Source of the DNA: Locusta migratoria
Taxonomy: Eukaryota > Arthropoda > Insecta > Orthoptera > Acrididae
Direction: 5' to 3'
Length of the DNA stretch: 64,000 nucleotides
Assembly: GCA_026315105.1 (NCBI GenBank)
Contig: CM048744.1
Span: 312,549,270-312,613,269, forward strand
The notes beneath the pieces were generated by a model, which had not been told where the DNA came from, did not search any database, and worked only from the letters and a program-made list of their open reading frames with translations. Below are positions 44,401 to 56,141 of this stretch, in pieces (within the stretch, counting starts at the first letter, position 1; each line of letters begins with the position of its first letter). A program made the translations under genes and the position numbers.

Positions 44401-44861
44401 TAGTTTTCAAGCGTTTCCAACGGATAAACTCCTTCAACTATGCAAACAGATGAAAATCTGATGATGCTAAGTCAGGACTGTATGGTGGATAACAAAATAA
44501 TTCCCAGTCTTTGTTTCCTATTCTTCTGTAAACATTTTCTGCGCCCATCTCGCACACAATATTTTGCAGGGAAGTTCGTCAGTAACGTTGTAATAAGCTA
44601 CTGAAATTGAAGATAGAGGAAATTTCTGATGCAGCTGGTCAGTAGGGGTGCGCCTTTTTCCTCATTTACGACAGTAAACCGTCCAAATCATTCATCAGTA
44701 ACATTGTCCTTACTTCGGCCTATACCATTTACGCACATTTCCGTCATTCATTATACCTGTACCATAAACGTTTGGTGAATGAACTTGTTTTGCATTTCAC
44801 AACCGAATAACTGAACTAACTTCCCAATCGGCAGGTTACTGATTGACATGGCGATTAACAA
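44401..44861. other. Possible Tc1-type antisense remnant
   Basis: 'gctaagtcaggactgtatgg' near 44468 resembles the antisense of transposase C-termini, but no motif can be confirmed. Confidence 0.25.
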
Positions 44862-45760
44862 AGCAGTACCCCATCAAAAACATAAAATGTACAAAAATGC
44901 AAGTCTCGTTATCAATTCCTTCCCACACAAAAAGTCGTGAGATCTTATGTGAAACCAAGTCGGTTATTTTAGTTAGTGTTCATGGAACCATCGATTCAAC
45001 ACCTTGTCATATATTTTATCTAATTATTTATCTACCAAAAACTGTAGTGACTATATCAAAATTATACATCTTTATTTCTATAATAAATATAATGACTTGG
45101 CAATCGCACCATAATACAATGACATAAGAATAAATATAATGATGTGGCAACTGCATAATAAGGACATAACAACAATTTATATTCCATTATGTAACCATAC
45201 GTAATCACATAAGAATGAAGTACACTCACATGTGCATAAAGTTTTTTAAGTATTAATGTATGTTGCCATGGGAAACCAAGTCGGTTATTTTTTATTAGTG
45301 TTTATAGAACCACTTATTTGTTATCTATCAACATTTATTCGAGTATATTAGTATTGTACATCTTTACCTCTATAATACATGTAATGACTTCACAATCGTA
45401 CCATAATATAATGACATCAGAATACATATAATGATCGGGCAATTACATATCAACATATAAAATAATTTATATTCCACTATGTAACCAAATGTAATCATAT
45501 AGGAATGAAATACCTCTCATTTGCATGAAATATTTTAAATATTAGTTCACGTTGCCATGTGATTGCCAATATAATACTTACTATAGAAATAAATATGTAT
45601 AATTTTGATATAGTCACTACAGATACTGGTAGATAAGTAATTAAAATAAAATTATGACAATGGCGTTGAATCGGTGGTTCCATGAACTCTAAAATAACCG
45701 ACTTAGTTTTCTATAAGATATCACGACTTTTGCATTTTTGTACATTTTATGTTTTAGATG
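44862..45760. mobile_element. Composite foldback with internal tandem copy
   Basis: Outer TIRs of roughly 230 bp (44862-45100 against about 45540-45760, e.g. 'acataaaatgtacaaaaatg' and its complement). Inside, about 44947-45268 is repeated in tandem by about 45269-45545, both starting near 'gaaaccaagtcggttatttt'. No coding capacity. Confidence 0.82.
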
Positions 45761-45823
45761 GGATATCATTTCTCTTTGTAGGTAGTCCTTTTCTTTAAAA
45801 GTTTTTGCAACCCAGTCACGGAA

Positions 45824-45942
45824 TTTCTTAAAACCCATTCCTGTCTCTTTAATTTGGTTTCATTTTGTATGCTTTCATTTTGTATGGTTTCATCAAACGA
45901 TACGAAACCAAACGAAAGAGATAGGAATGGGTTTTAAGAAGT
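45824..45942. repeat. Short foldback
   Basis: Arms of about 38 bp with 'cttaaaacccattcctgtct' and complement. Confidence 0.82.
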
Positions 45943-46160
45943 CCGAAAAGTACATTAGATTGTTATTGGTCAATACCTTCATCGTGTATAGTATTTCCTA
46001 TTGTGGTGGGTCACTATTCAAATCTCAAGAAGTTAGTATTGTATTTCGCATCAGTTTGTAAACTTCGTAATACACGAAAGTTGCAGATAAGGTATATTTT
46101 CCTGTATAAGTGAAAGTAGTGTTACACGAATATCAACAAGTTTGTTTAATACACGATAGA

Positions 46161-46392
46161 ATTTTACTTATGACAGTGGTGGCGTAGTGTGCTGAAGTTG
46201 GCAGCTACCAATGGATGAGACACATCGGAAAACCAATCACGTAGAATGAGGGGCATAGTCTTTCGTGTTGACTATGAAGTAAATAATTAATTCTGTCCTT
46301 GCTCTGTAATTGACAGGTTTTTCTGTGAACCCTTCATAAAGCAAACATTTCATTGCCAACATTTGCACACTACGCCACTGCCGTAAGTAAAA
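46161..46392. mobile_element. Foldback element
   Basis: Arms of about 40 bp: 'attttacttatgacagtgg' and complement near 46380. The arms share 'ggcgtagtgtg'. Confidence 0.8.
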
Positions 46393-47337
46393 TTTAGCCT
46401 CTACGTCAAAACTCTAAATGTGGCGAAATTTTATCAGTTAATCCCTATTTATAACGACTGTTATATCCGTACACAAATAATTGTTGATACATTGTTTAAA
46501 TTGACGGGGAGGTCACTAATATTGTATTCGGTGGTGTCAGTCTGCCGAGGATTGTTGTATCGGCACTCAATACACTGATATTCCTTTCTATGCTCATCGT
46601 ACATAGATTTCTTTGACCTGATACCATCGTTGTTTTTCTAATATCGATCATCCGTAGGGCAATAGTTGGTACCATTTAAATTTTTGACGTTCACTTCTTT
46701 TTAGAGTTGGAGAATTTAAATCGTGATCAGAGATATAGATCTGAATTCATCTACTTCGTTTTGCCGCTCTTAACGGCTATGTTGTATTGTGGACATCTAC
46801 AGCAAATCATCTTTCGAATTATATAAGTTTCAATGGCCTACTGATAAAACCATTGAGGAAATTTTCAATTTCGCGTATTTATATAATGATATCACGTGAC
46901 AATCCTAACTTAATAACATGAGCAGAACCAGCACCTCCTAGAGAAGACAGAACGCAATACTCACTCCAGGGAGTTTGCACTCTTTGTCGCGGATCATAGA
47001 TGACAAAGCTGCGCATTTTACAAATCAATGGCGTCTTCCTATCGCTGCCGTGTTGTGTTTTGCAACCAACATCTAACGTTTTTGTTCGCGATCTAAAGTT
47101 TTTGCCCCGCGCCATGTAATGGATTTTTTGACATTACGAGCAACAGTTTTCTCATTTATAACTGAAATCAAGCTGGAATGTAGGTGTCATTGATACTGTT
47201 TCCATTTGCAGCAATTTAAACTGTATCTTACCATTTCATTCTCTAATCAGGTGGCTGATGTCATTTCTGACGACTCTTCACTTAGTAGAAAGGTGACTGC
47301 TGCGTTAAAATGAAAAGTAAAAATACAAAAATTACGG
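46393..47337. other. AT-rich stretch, nothing recognised
   Basis: No domain or repeat recognised. Confidence 0.4.
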
Positions 47338-47402
47338 CACCAGGAATCGAACTCGCGACCGACAGGACGTTAACATATTGCTCTACCGCAAGGCCATGAC
47401 CT
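47338..47402 (-). pseudogene. tRNA-like sequence
   Basis: The minus strand has an A-box-like 'tggccttgcggtagagc' and B box gcgagttcgattcc about 40 bases later, followed by T-rich sequence. Arms pair poorly, so this is a tRNA-derived repeat head. Confidence 0.5.
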
Positions 47403-48060
47403 ACACACCCAATGTAACGTAAATACAGCAGTTACTATTCTGTCGAGAGAAAATGTGTTCGAGAACGGAATTAATATTTACACTGATGTTTGAATTTTTC
47501 CTTCCATTATAGACTAAACACTATCTAAAAACAAAATTTGACGTTTGTGTGTCTGCTAGAAGTACCTTAGGATTTTGATGATCGATGAGTCAGTAAGTGA
47601 CAAAATTAGCGATTTTCGACTACTAATATTTCGTAAACTATAAGGTGTAGAATAGTATAATTGTAAAATGTAGCTAGTTATAGTAGATTAGGTAAGCGAA
47701 AATTCAGGCTTCTACATTTATCCACAACAGGGGGTTCGAAAGTGCCGCCTACTGCTTCGAGGAAAAGTGTGGTACGGCCTTGCGCACGACTTGGCGTGGG
47801 CATTGCCCTGCCCCCAGATAACCTTACTACTACAGAGACGTAATAGCCGACCATGAACTACGTCACGTAGCAGGATTCTCGAACACGACGCGTTATCAGT
47901 TAATTCTTTAAAAATGACCCTTCCGGAAATCAGTCAGTATGGAATGGCTCGTTAGTCAGAAAGTTGCTGTACCGCAACACGTTTGCGAATAGTAACAGTG
48001 CCTCGCAACACAAATGAGATAATGGACCGTGTGGATAAAACAGAGTATCTACTTTACACT
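47403..48060. other. Stretch with no recognisable feature
   Basis: Mixed composition; nothing recognised. Confidence 0.35.
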
Positions 48061-48069
48061 CTGGATTCC

Positions 48070-48215
48070 AGAGAACATTATCAGGTTCGCATGAATAAAG
48101 CGAGTTGGAGAATATACTTCAACCGAGTATGTTCTTAGCGTCACAACAGAGAACATTCTCCGATTTCGTGTAAATAAAACTAGAAAAGTTTCTCATGACC
48201 GGAGAACATTCTCCT
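48070..48215. promoter_or_regulatory. Cluster of GAAnnTTC-type motifs
   Basis: GAGAACATTATC (48071), AGAGAACATTCTCC (about 48148-48161) and GGAGAACATTCTCC (48201-48214) fit inverted nGAAn units as in heat-shock elements. Could equally be part of a decayed palindromic repeat. Confidence 0.25.
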
Positions 48216-49850
48216 TTTTCGGAAGTGAGCTGTCTAGCATACTTCGAACTAATTTCTATTAAGGTTACGTTTTACTGTGATTTATAATAAAAATGGCAAA
48301 ATTGGCGTTGCTTATAAGGGAAAAAGCTCCTTTATAGATAATCTGAAGAAATACGAGAGGAACCAGAAAGTTAATGCAAATAAAAACATTTTGTTGACGA
48401 GTCGCTTCCTTCACAAGAATCGCATGTGTGGCACTTCAAGCTTTTATATAGTGACGAGAGTTATTTCAGATGAGTTTCTTCATTACCGACTAGAAATGAA
48501 TCACAAGTGGATTCAGCTGAGTTTTTTATCCGTTTGTTTGAAGTGCATATTTACAGTTATAAATAGCTACATGACAAAAAATATTGTATGTTTTTAAATG
48601 GAGTCTATTAATAAGGGTTTATCCCATTAATTCCAAATAAAGTATATCCCAGGCCTTCAGAGTCTGTATCACAAAATAAATATTGCTGCAATATCGTGTA
48701 CTGAGGTAATTTATTTTTACTGCTCTTGTTCAATCTACCCAAACCTGATGGCCTATTTAAGATGCGTTTTCTGACTTCGTAATCGTAACTTCTGTAAGAA
48801 GTAAGCAGACACGACAGGAAAATAAATAACTGAGAAATTACATACCTAGCAGGCCTGTTTCTTGCAACACCTCGCATGGCTTAGCGTTTATGAACAGACC
48901 ATTGGGAGTCATATTTAACAACAAGTATCTCGTGTTAGAAAGCTCTGTCGCCGTTGCACGTAGAAACAGACGAAAATGTGATGCATTCTTAAAATTTCGT
49001 TCGCAAATTGTGCTAACCCGACTTCAATAACAAAAAAGTTTCTCGCATGACGAAAATTTTGTAACATCGTCAGAAGAATACATTTTCGTAAAAAGTGCAT
49101 TTTTATTCTTAATAGTATGCTGTTGCACAACAAACTAGTATCTGACATAGTATATTTCTTCCTGAACACGTAGATGCCTACTCAAATTTTGAATACTGAA
49201 TAATTTGCCTACTCCACTTTTGTACACTGAATAATTTACTGATTGGGGTAGTTTAAAGAAATATATGATTGAACAGCTGTTCTGTGGCGGACGTGACACA
49301 CGGACAACTTACTCAAGAAGGAGGGGAGCTAGCGAGAATGAACTTCCTGCTCAGAGCATATGCTTCGAAGTTTCTATCCATACGGAATTGAGAACTTAAA
49401 CTTACTCAGAGAACGTTATTTTTCTCTGAGAATCTTCTCTGGAGTATATGCCCTTTCTTATTCTTGCGGCCCAATATGGATATTCATGAAATAAATACAA
49501 TGTTCTTAACGTTCAAATCAAGGGAAACAAAAAAAAGATATATTTAACAGCTCTTTGCAATTATTGTCGTTCGTATGCATATTGATGTGTCAGTAAATCA
49601 GATGGGTAATCAGAACCGACGTCTTCAATAATAAAAAAAGTGAAACAACACTGAGTTCAGTTACACTATGTAAACTTAGGATTTTTGACATAAGTTTGAA
49701 ATGCCGTGAGATCTTCTGCCTCTTGTGAGTTGTGTAGAATGCGTGTAATGTTCTTGATAGGAGCAAATAGTCTTGAATGCTGATACACCCAGATAAAACA
49801 CAAAGAGTAAATCTTAGTAAAACGTCGTATTACGTCGATGTATACTGACG
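48216..49850. other. AT-rich stretch, no gene supported
   Basis: The 106-codon frame at 48277-48597 and minus frames at 48608-48877 and 48915-49169 show no motif and have AT-driven composition. A further GAGAAC-type cluster lies at 49405-49445. Confidence 0.4.
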
Positions 49851-50186
49851 CGGAAAAAGTTCTGGGATCCGTCCTGACATGGCATCGGCCCTCTTTTGTG
49901 AGGCCAAAAGCAGCAAGTCAACGTGGAATCGACTCAAAATGTCGATGGAAGTCCCCTACAGGACTATTGGGACATGATATCACCATAGCCGCCCATATTT
50001 GCTGAATTGTTGCTGGTTTAGGATTTTGAGGACCAACTGACCTCTCGATTATGTCCCATAAAATTTCGATGGGATTCACGTCGTGGCTTTGAGTAGAAAG
50101 CCGTGGTGGAACGGCTGAGCGCTCTAAGCCGCCTTGCTGCGTATCGCGCGATTACTCCCCGTCGGACGTTCAAGTCCTCTCTCGGG

Positions 50187-50220
<34 letters not shown>

Positions 50221-50640
50221 TGTGTTGTCGTTAGGTTAGTTTAACTAGTTTGTAAGCCTACGTACTGATAACCACAGTAGTTAAGTCCCATAAATATACA
50301 AGCATTTGAACTTTTTTTTTGGGTGGAAAAAATCATTCTCTGGAATTGTCAAGAATTTTCTTCAAACCAATCGCGAACAAATGTGACCGACTGACAAGGC
50401 GCATTGCCGTCCATATAAATTACATGGTTGTATTTGAACAGCTAAAAATGGCCTGCAAGCAGTCGAACATAACGATTTCCACCAATAATGGCTTCAATTG
50501 GCTCAGAGGATCTAGCTCATTCCGTGTGAGGAGAGCTCATACCGTTATGGCGCTAACACCCAATTGCCTGCGAACTCTAAGCACATTCTTTAAAGAAAGC
50601 ATTTTATTTCCACAAATAATATCCAAAACTACAGACTAGT
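49851..50640 (-). pseudogene. Tc1-like transposon remnant with SINE
   Basis: The antisense of Tc1-type transposase C-terminal sequence is readable: on minus 'EPIEAIIGGNRYVRLLAGHF' and 'VIYMDGNAPCQSVTF', where MDGNAP corresponds to the second catalytic Asp block (about 50400). The leftward part down to 49851 is the 3' portion. A SINE splits it. Confidence 0.65.
50097..50314 (+). mobile_element. SINE with (GT)n in Tc1 remnant
   Basis: Head gccgtggtggaacggctgag, (GT)n at 50188-50218, tail gtactgataacc and 'aagtcccata'. Flanks g[a/g]gt[a/g]gaaa suggest a degenerate 9-bp TSD. Confidence 0.85.
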
Positions 50641-51120
50641 AAACGACCAAACGCATAAAGTGATACTGAAATGAAAATGTTTGCTTGTCCTTGATTTGAG
50701 AAATTCCTTATTCTGGAAGGAGCGCGAAGCTACTTGTTTCCTGCAAGTATTGACCGCCACAAACGGCTTTCGAAAGATGTACAAGCAATCGTCGCTTTCG
50801 GCATCACGAGTACAAGTTGCAGGATTGTAATTTTTCTTAAAAACATGGAAAACATATAGTAAACAGTACCAACTGCATTGAATAAATGCTATGTTTCCGC
50901 ATACGTAAGGTCTTTTGAGGTTTTCCATCGAAAAACAAACCTCGCTAACATTTTTAAAAACCTGTCTTTCACCCGATAATTTGGAAGCAAACAATGCATA
51001 ACGCAGCATTTCGTTAAATATCAGCGCTGATAATTGGTCATGCAGTATCGAGTATATTTTAATAGCGTCTTCACGTAAAGCAATTTCTCTTTCTCTTTCA
51101 ATATGACTGTGTTGAAAAAA
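50641..51120. other. Frame 50629-51198 minus, unassigned
   Basis: A 189-codon minus frame, the longest single frame outside TE genes here, but it starts inside a tRNA-like fragment and has no recognised domain. Probably chance in moderately AT-rich DNA. Confidence 0.3.
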
Positions 51121-51180
51121 AAAGTGATGAACGGGACTCGATCCAGCGACCAACGCCCAACCAGTCGGCTGCCGCCGCTT
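51121..51180 (-). pseudogene. tRNA-like 3' half
   Basis: The minus strand has B box ctggatcgagtcccg followed by T-rich sequence. The D-arm half is degraded. Confidence 0.4.
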
Positions 51181-51284
51181 CGTGACAAAAATGGCCACAC
51201 ATTTGACGACCGACCGAAATTATCTTGCGATTTTCTCAATAACGCTTGAGAAGTACGGGCTATTGCTTACACACTTTGTAGTCC

Positions 51285-51500
51285 TCATGGAGTACTGCGA
51301 GTGTACGAAGCTTGCAGTAAATCCGCGCTCCAAACGTCGTGGCCTCCCCTTGTAAGTATGGTCGAAGACGCGTACGCGTGGCGCCAACCCTTGGAGAACT
51401 TCGAGGGCTGGTAATCTCCCCCGTTGGCCCGCTGGTGGGCTACTTTACCCTTCAATTCATTGTGTAGCTGATCAGTTACATAAATTGATTTTTCCATTAT
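51285..51500 (-). pseudogene. Possible Tc1 transposase N-terminus
   Basis: The minus frame begins 'MEKSIYVTDQLHNELKGKV', which with a shift resembles the 'MGKSK...LR' start and HTH of Tc1-type transposases. Short and frameshifted. Confidence 0.4.
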
Positions 51501-51726
51501 CTCTCAAACTGATCAACATTTTATCATAAATTCATTTGTAGCTGTTCGTATACATAATATTACATATGCTAGTAGCTCGTCCTAGAAACAATAAATTGCA
51601 GAGTACTACAGAACCATGTAAAAGTAGTCAATCAAGTAATACTGTTGCATTGTGAGTTACTTTCAGGAAAGATGAGAGGCATAATATTGACTTTTACTGC
51701 ATCGGGTGCAACATGGAAGTACTACA
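51501..51726. other. Stretch with no recognisable feature
   Basis: AT-rich flank of the next transposon. Confidence 0.3.
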
Positions 51727-51728
51727 TA

Positions 51729-53297
51729 CAGGGTTTCCAGAAAAGGGCTCGATGATTTCAAAATTAAATATCTCGAAAACACATCGATAGTGGAATGCAG
51801 TAAACGGTATGTTTATTGTGACAGCTATAAAAAGTTTATACAGCAGTTTGAAATAATAGTTACAAAAGTTGCTAGCAGATGGCGCTGTACGCTTTACAGC
51901 TCATATCAGCATACATAAGTGAAATAATCGTATGAAAACACTCTTTGCAAACAATCACATCTCATTGTTTTCAAAATGTTCACCATTGGCACTACAGAGG
52001 TGGCGCAAACGAAGAATGAAATTCAAATCACATTTCGTAGTGTCTCAACCGAAATGGATTCACATGCCACAGAGATCGCCGATTCAAGCTCGTCCAGCGT
52101 GGCGGGATGCTTCGGGTAGACCATGTCTTTCACTATGCCCAACAAAACAAAAGTCACAGGGAGTCAAATCCGGCGAATATGGAGTCGAATCCATACCTGC
52201 ACCAGTAAATATGGGATATTCCAAAGCAATGACTCGATTCCCGAAGTATTCCTCAAGAAAGCGAAACACTTGTTTGGTCAGATGTGGTCAGGCTCCATCT
52301 TTCATAAACCATTCAGTACCTGGTGGATCCTCTAACGTTTGCTGTGTGGCGACAAATTGTTCCAAAATTGCAACGGAACGTGCACTAGTGGTCGTTTCTC
52401 GAATGAAAAAAAGGGCCAAGAATGCCTCTACTGCATACTGCAGGCCACACAGTAACTTTAGGAGAATACAGGGGTTTCGCTTCACACCAATATGGCTTTT
52501 CGGAACACCAAAACCGCCAGTTCTGCTTATTCACGTATTCTTTCAGGTGGAAGTGTGCTTCATCTGTAAACCAGATGCAGCCCACATCAAATCCTTCTCT
52601 ATCAATCATTGTGAGCATCTGATTAGCAAAGGCGACCCTTTGTTGCACAGCTCGTAGGGCTATGGCATGTTGCGTTTGAATTTTGAATGGAAACATGGGT
52701 AGGCTCTTTCTCAGTATTTTCTGCGTGCTGGAACGCTTCAAACCAGTCTCAGATGCAATTCTACGGACGGATGACATTGGATTTCGCTGAATAATTCCAG
52801 AACCTGTGGCGATATTTTCAGGCGTAACTGCGGTATTCTTGCGGCCAACATGCCCCACTAGATCATCAGTTACGCTGCCTGTTCGTTGAAATTTTGCGAA
52901 GAGCGTACGAATGGTTTTCGCATCGGGTCCTTTTGGGAACATTATATCCTGCTTGAAAACTTCGCCTTGTTGCCGTAGCCTGTGGTACTCTAGCATCGGA
53001 AAAACGCGTTGTTCAATGGAGTACATGGTTTAATCTCTTCCTTCAGTACGCGAACCTCCTTTCACCTTTCAATAGTGGAACTGATTGCTCTGGGCTTCGG
53101 TTCACTATTTGTGCTAGGCATTACGTATGGCGATTACAGCGCCATCTGTCAGCAGCTTTTGTAACTATTATTTCAAACTTCTGTATAAACTTCTTACAGC
53201 TTTCACAATAAAAATGCCGTTTACTGCATTCTTCTATCGATCTCTGTTTTCGAATTATTTAATTTTGAAATCAGGGAGTTCTTTTCTGGACACCCTG
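51729..53297 (-). mobile_element. DDxD transposon, copy 1
   Basis: 1569-bp element with TIRs of about 165 bp (51729-51896 and about 53132-53297; tips caggg...ccctg) and TA duplications at 51727-51728 and 53298-53299, as expected for the Tc1/mariner superfamily. It carries one transposase gene on minus, broken by a frameshift. Its sister copy lies 0.8 kb away in opposite orientation. Confidence 0.93.
52080..53026 (-). pseudogene. Transposase of copy 1, frameshifted
   Basis: The start Met at 53026 opens a 213-residue frame. An HTH region spans residues about 8-50 ('KTIRTLFAKFQRTGSVTDD') and a GRKNTA-like hinge lies at 61-66. A second HTH ends with 'GLKRSSTQKILRKSL' (95-109). The first catalytic Asp is residue 155 in 'WFTDEAHFHL' (codon about 52562-52564). 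After a frameshift near 52400 come 'FMKDGA' (KDG where QDG is usual) and 'YSPDLTPCDF' (about 52150) holding the third Asp. The gene would bind the TIRs and cut and paste the element; it is inactive here. Confidence 0.88.
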
Positions 53298-53299
53298 TA

Positions 53300-53552
53300 G
53301 CTAACCAGCAATGAACATTTTGTTTAATTATAAGAATTTTTTTAAAAATATTTTTCTCAATATGTACGCACTATACATTAATCGTAGTAGTTTTTATAGC
53401 TTCAAATTAAAAGTTATGCATTAAAGAGTTAAACGTGCCGCTACCCGCGTAGCTGTGTGCGATCTGCCCGCTACGGTCAAAGAAGATGCCGTCGATCTTC
53501 CAAGAATAACAGGGATATTTACGATGAGTCTTAGTGTGCTGGCTTCAGGTTT
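53300..53552. other. Stretch with no recognisable feature
   Basis: Nothing recognised. Confidence 0.3.
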
Positions 53553-53563
53553 TCGAAAACTTC

Positions 53564-53751
53564 AAAAATGTTCAAGCTTATGGGACTTAACTACGGGGTT
53601 ATCATTCCCTAAACTTACAAACTACTTATCAACTAGCTTATCCTAAGGACGGCACAAATATCCATGCCCGAGGGGGGATTCGAACCCCGACCGTAGTGGC
53701 CGTGCAGACCGTGACTGAAGCGCCTCAGTCCCCTCGGCCACCGCGGCCGAC
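53564..53751 (-). mobile_element. SINE with perfect 11-bp TSD
   Basis: Minus-strand SINE, full length. TSD tcgaaaacttc at 53553-53563 and 53752-53762. Confidence 0.95.
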
Positions 53752-53762
53752 TCGAAAACTTC

Positions 53763-54112
53763 TATCATTGTTACAATCAGACATATTTTTTGCAAGAAGT
53801 GCAACTGATTTATAGATAACTGATTGGGAAAAAATTATTTTTTAATATACATGAAAGCCTAATACCGCGTCATGCAATTGACACCATTAAAAATTTCAAA
53901 GTCACCTCCCTTTCGGCCCCATGAGGTGGTCCAGGGGGGGGGGGGGGCTAAGCTTTATGTTAGTGGATGTTTCTCTTGGCGGTGAACTACTGTTATTGCA
54001 ACTTTTTAAATTACCATTTCTATTTTTCCAAATATTTAGAATAATAGTTGTAATTGCTTCACCCTGAATATATTGTATGTTCTTTCATATATGTTTTGAG
54101 CTCCTCTGAAGT
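53763..54112. repeat. Dispersed repeat fragment with G run
   Basis: 53890-54050 shares phrases with 37420-37560 ('atgttagtggatgtttctc', 'ttatttttccaa'-type). A run of about 14 G lies near 53935-53948. Unclassified. Confidence 0.5.
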
Positions 54113-54386
54113 TACAGGGTGTTCAGAAAAAGACTCCCAGATTTCAAAATTAAATATCTCGAAAACAAAGATCGATAGAGGAATGCAGTAAACGGTATGT
54201 TTATTGTGAAAGCTGTAAGAAGTTTATACAGCAGTTTGAAATAATAGTTACAAAAGATGCTAACAGATGGCGCTGTAATCACCATACGTAATGCCTAGTA
54301 TAAATAGTGATACGAAGCCCAGAGCGATCAGTTCCACTATTGAAACGTGAAAGGAGGTTTGCGTACCGAAGGAAGAGATTAGAACC

Positions 54387-55269
54387 ACGTACTCCATTGA
54401 ACAACGCGTATTTCTGGTGCTAGAGTACCGCAGGTTAGAAGAGAGTCCTACGGCAAAAATGCGAAGTTTTCAAGGATGACTTAATGTTCCCAAAAGGACC
54501 CGATGCGAAAACCATTCGTACGCTCTTCGCAAAATTTCAACGAACAGGCAGCGTAACTGATGATCTAGTGAGGCATGTTGGCCGCAAGAAAACCGCAGTT
54601 ACGCCTGAAAATATCGCCACAGGTTCTGGAATTATTCAGCGAAATCCAATGTTATCTGTTTGTAGAATTGCATCTGAGACTGGTTTGAAGCGTTCCAGCA
54701 GGCAGAAAATACTGAGAAAGAGCCTACACATGTTTCTATTCAAAATTCAAACGCACCAGTCCATACCCGTACGAGCTGTGCAACAAATGGATGCATTTGC
54801 TAATCAGATGCTCACAATGATTGATAGTGAAAGATTTGATGTTGGCTGCATCTGGTTTACAGATGAAGCACACTGCCACCTGAATGGATACGTGAATAAG
54901 CAGAACTGACAATTTTGGGGTTCCGAAATGCCATATTGGTGTGAAACGAAACCCTTGTATTCTTCTAAAGTTACTGTGTGGGCTGCTGTATGCAGCAGAG
55001 GCATTATTTGTCCGTTTTTCATTCAAGAAACAGTCACTGGTGCACGTTACGTTGCAATTTTGGAACAATTTGTCGCCACACAGCAAGCGATGGAGGATCG
55101 ACCAGGTACTGAATGGTTTTTTGCAAGATGGAGCCCGACCACATCGGACCGAACAAGTGTTTCGATATTTTGAGGAATACTTCGGGAATCGAGTCATTGC
55201 TTTGGAATATCCCAAATTTACTGGTGCAGGCATGGATTGGCCTCCATATTCGTCGGATTTGACTACCTG

Positions 55270-55321
<52 letters not shown>

Positions 55322-55500
55322 TGGGACACAGTGTAAGACATAGTCTACCCGAAGCATCCCGCCTCACTGGAGGAGCTTGAATCGGCGAGATCTGTGGCAT
55401 GTGAATTCATTTCGGTTGGGACACTACGAAATATGATGGCGAAATCATTCTTCTTTTGTGCCGCCAATGGTGAACATTTTGAAAACATTGTGATGTGATT
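54387..55500 (+). pseudogene. Transposase of copy 2, several lesions
   Basis: The start codon position reads ACG (54387-54389) against ATG in copy 1. The main frame 54484-54909 contains 'FWFT'-type block 'CIWFTDEAHCHL' (first Asp codon about 54862) and ends at a TGA (54907-54909) where copy 1 has TGG. Another frame (54941-55336) gives 'FLQDGARPHR' (second Asp) and, 47 residues later, 'TTCDFF' (third Asp), which runs into polyphenylalanine caused by the T tract. Confidence 0.88.
55270..55320. repeat. Poly(T) inside transposase gene
   Basis: About 46-50 thymines replacing the short T-rich Phe codons after the third catalytic Asp. Copy 1 has only a few T at the same place. Confidence 0.95.
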
Positions 55501-55728
55501 GTTTGGGAAAAGTGTTTTCATACGATTATTTCACTTATGTATGCTGATATGAGTTGTACTGCGTACAACGCCATCTGTTAGCAGCTTTTGTAACTATTAT
55601 TTCAAACTGCTGTATAAACTTCTTACAGCTTTCACAATAAACATACCGTTTACTGCATTCCTCTATCGATCTTTGTTTTCGAGATATTTCATTTTGAAAT
55701 CAGGGAGCCCTTTTCTGGACACCCTGTA

Positions 55729-56140
55729 GTTAAAGTGTATTTATTGCTGTTTTTAGTGAGAACTTGGTATTTTAGTAAATTTTCAGACATGAGCATCAGA
55801 GAAATTTGTTGAATATGTGTATCTTGAAGCAAATTCTTCAACTGATTTTAGTGCTGATAGTATTTCTCGAAATATGACAGAATTGTGCTAGAGACAAACA
55901 ACTTAACAAACTCTGTCTTGATATAGAGACAAATAGATGCCTGACAAAAACCGGTTTTGAACTAATGAACTAGGCAATCATTTCACTCTTGTGGATGCTA
56001 TAACCTGTCATGGATATCAAATATGGAAATCGAGGTTACTCGCGCCCGTGACATTAAGTCACATGTGCCCCTTGAGTGGTGCTAAACGAGTAACAGCGAC
56101 AAGATAGACCGAACTACCCGAAAAGGCCTCCAGGTCAAAT
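55729..56140. other. Stretch with no recognisable feature
   Basis: 'caaaaaccggttttgaacta' near 55950 echoes the ACCGGT palindrome of the hammerhead-like elements but has no core. Confidence 0.3.
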
Positions 56141-56141
56141 A

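Larger units (their letters stand above)
54115..55726 (+). mobile_element. DDxD transposon, copy 2
   Basis: 1612-bp element, same family as copy 1 but inverted, with TA duplications at 54113-54114 and 55727-55728 and TIRs of about 165 bp (tips cagggtg and caccctg). It contains a long poly(T) insertion at 55270-55320. Confidence 0.94.

Noticed and set aside
48277..48597. 106-codon plus frame
   Set aside because: AT-driven Lys/Asn/Ile composition with no motif.
50629..51198. 189-codon minus frame
   Set aside because: No recognisable domain, begins in a tRNA-like fragment, and composition is not protein-like.
51932..52657. 241-codon plus frame, longest in the window
   Set aside because: Antisense of the DDxD transposase gene in copy 1.
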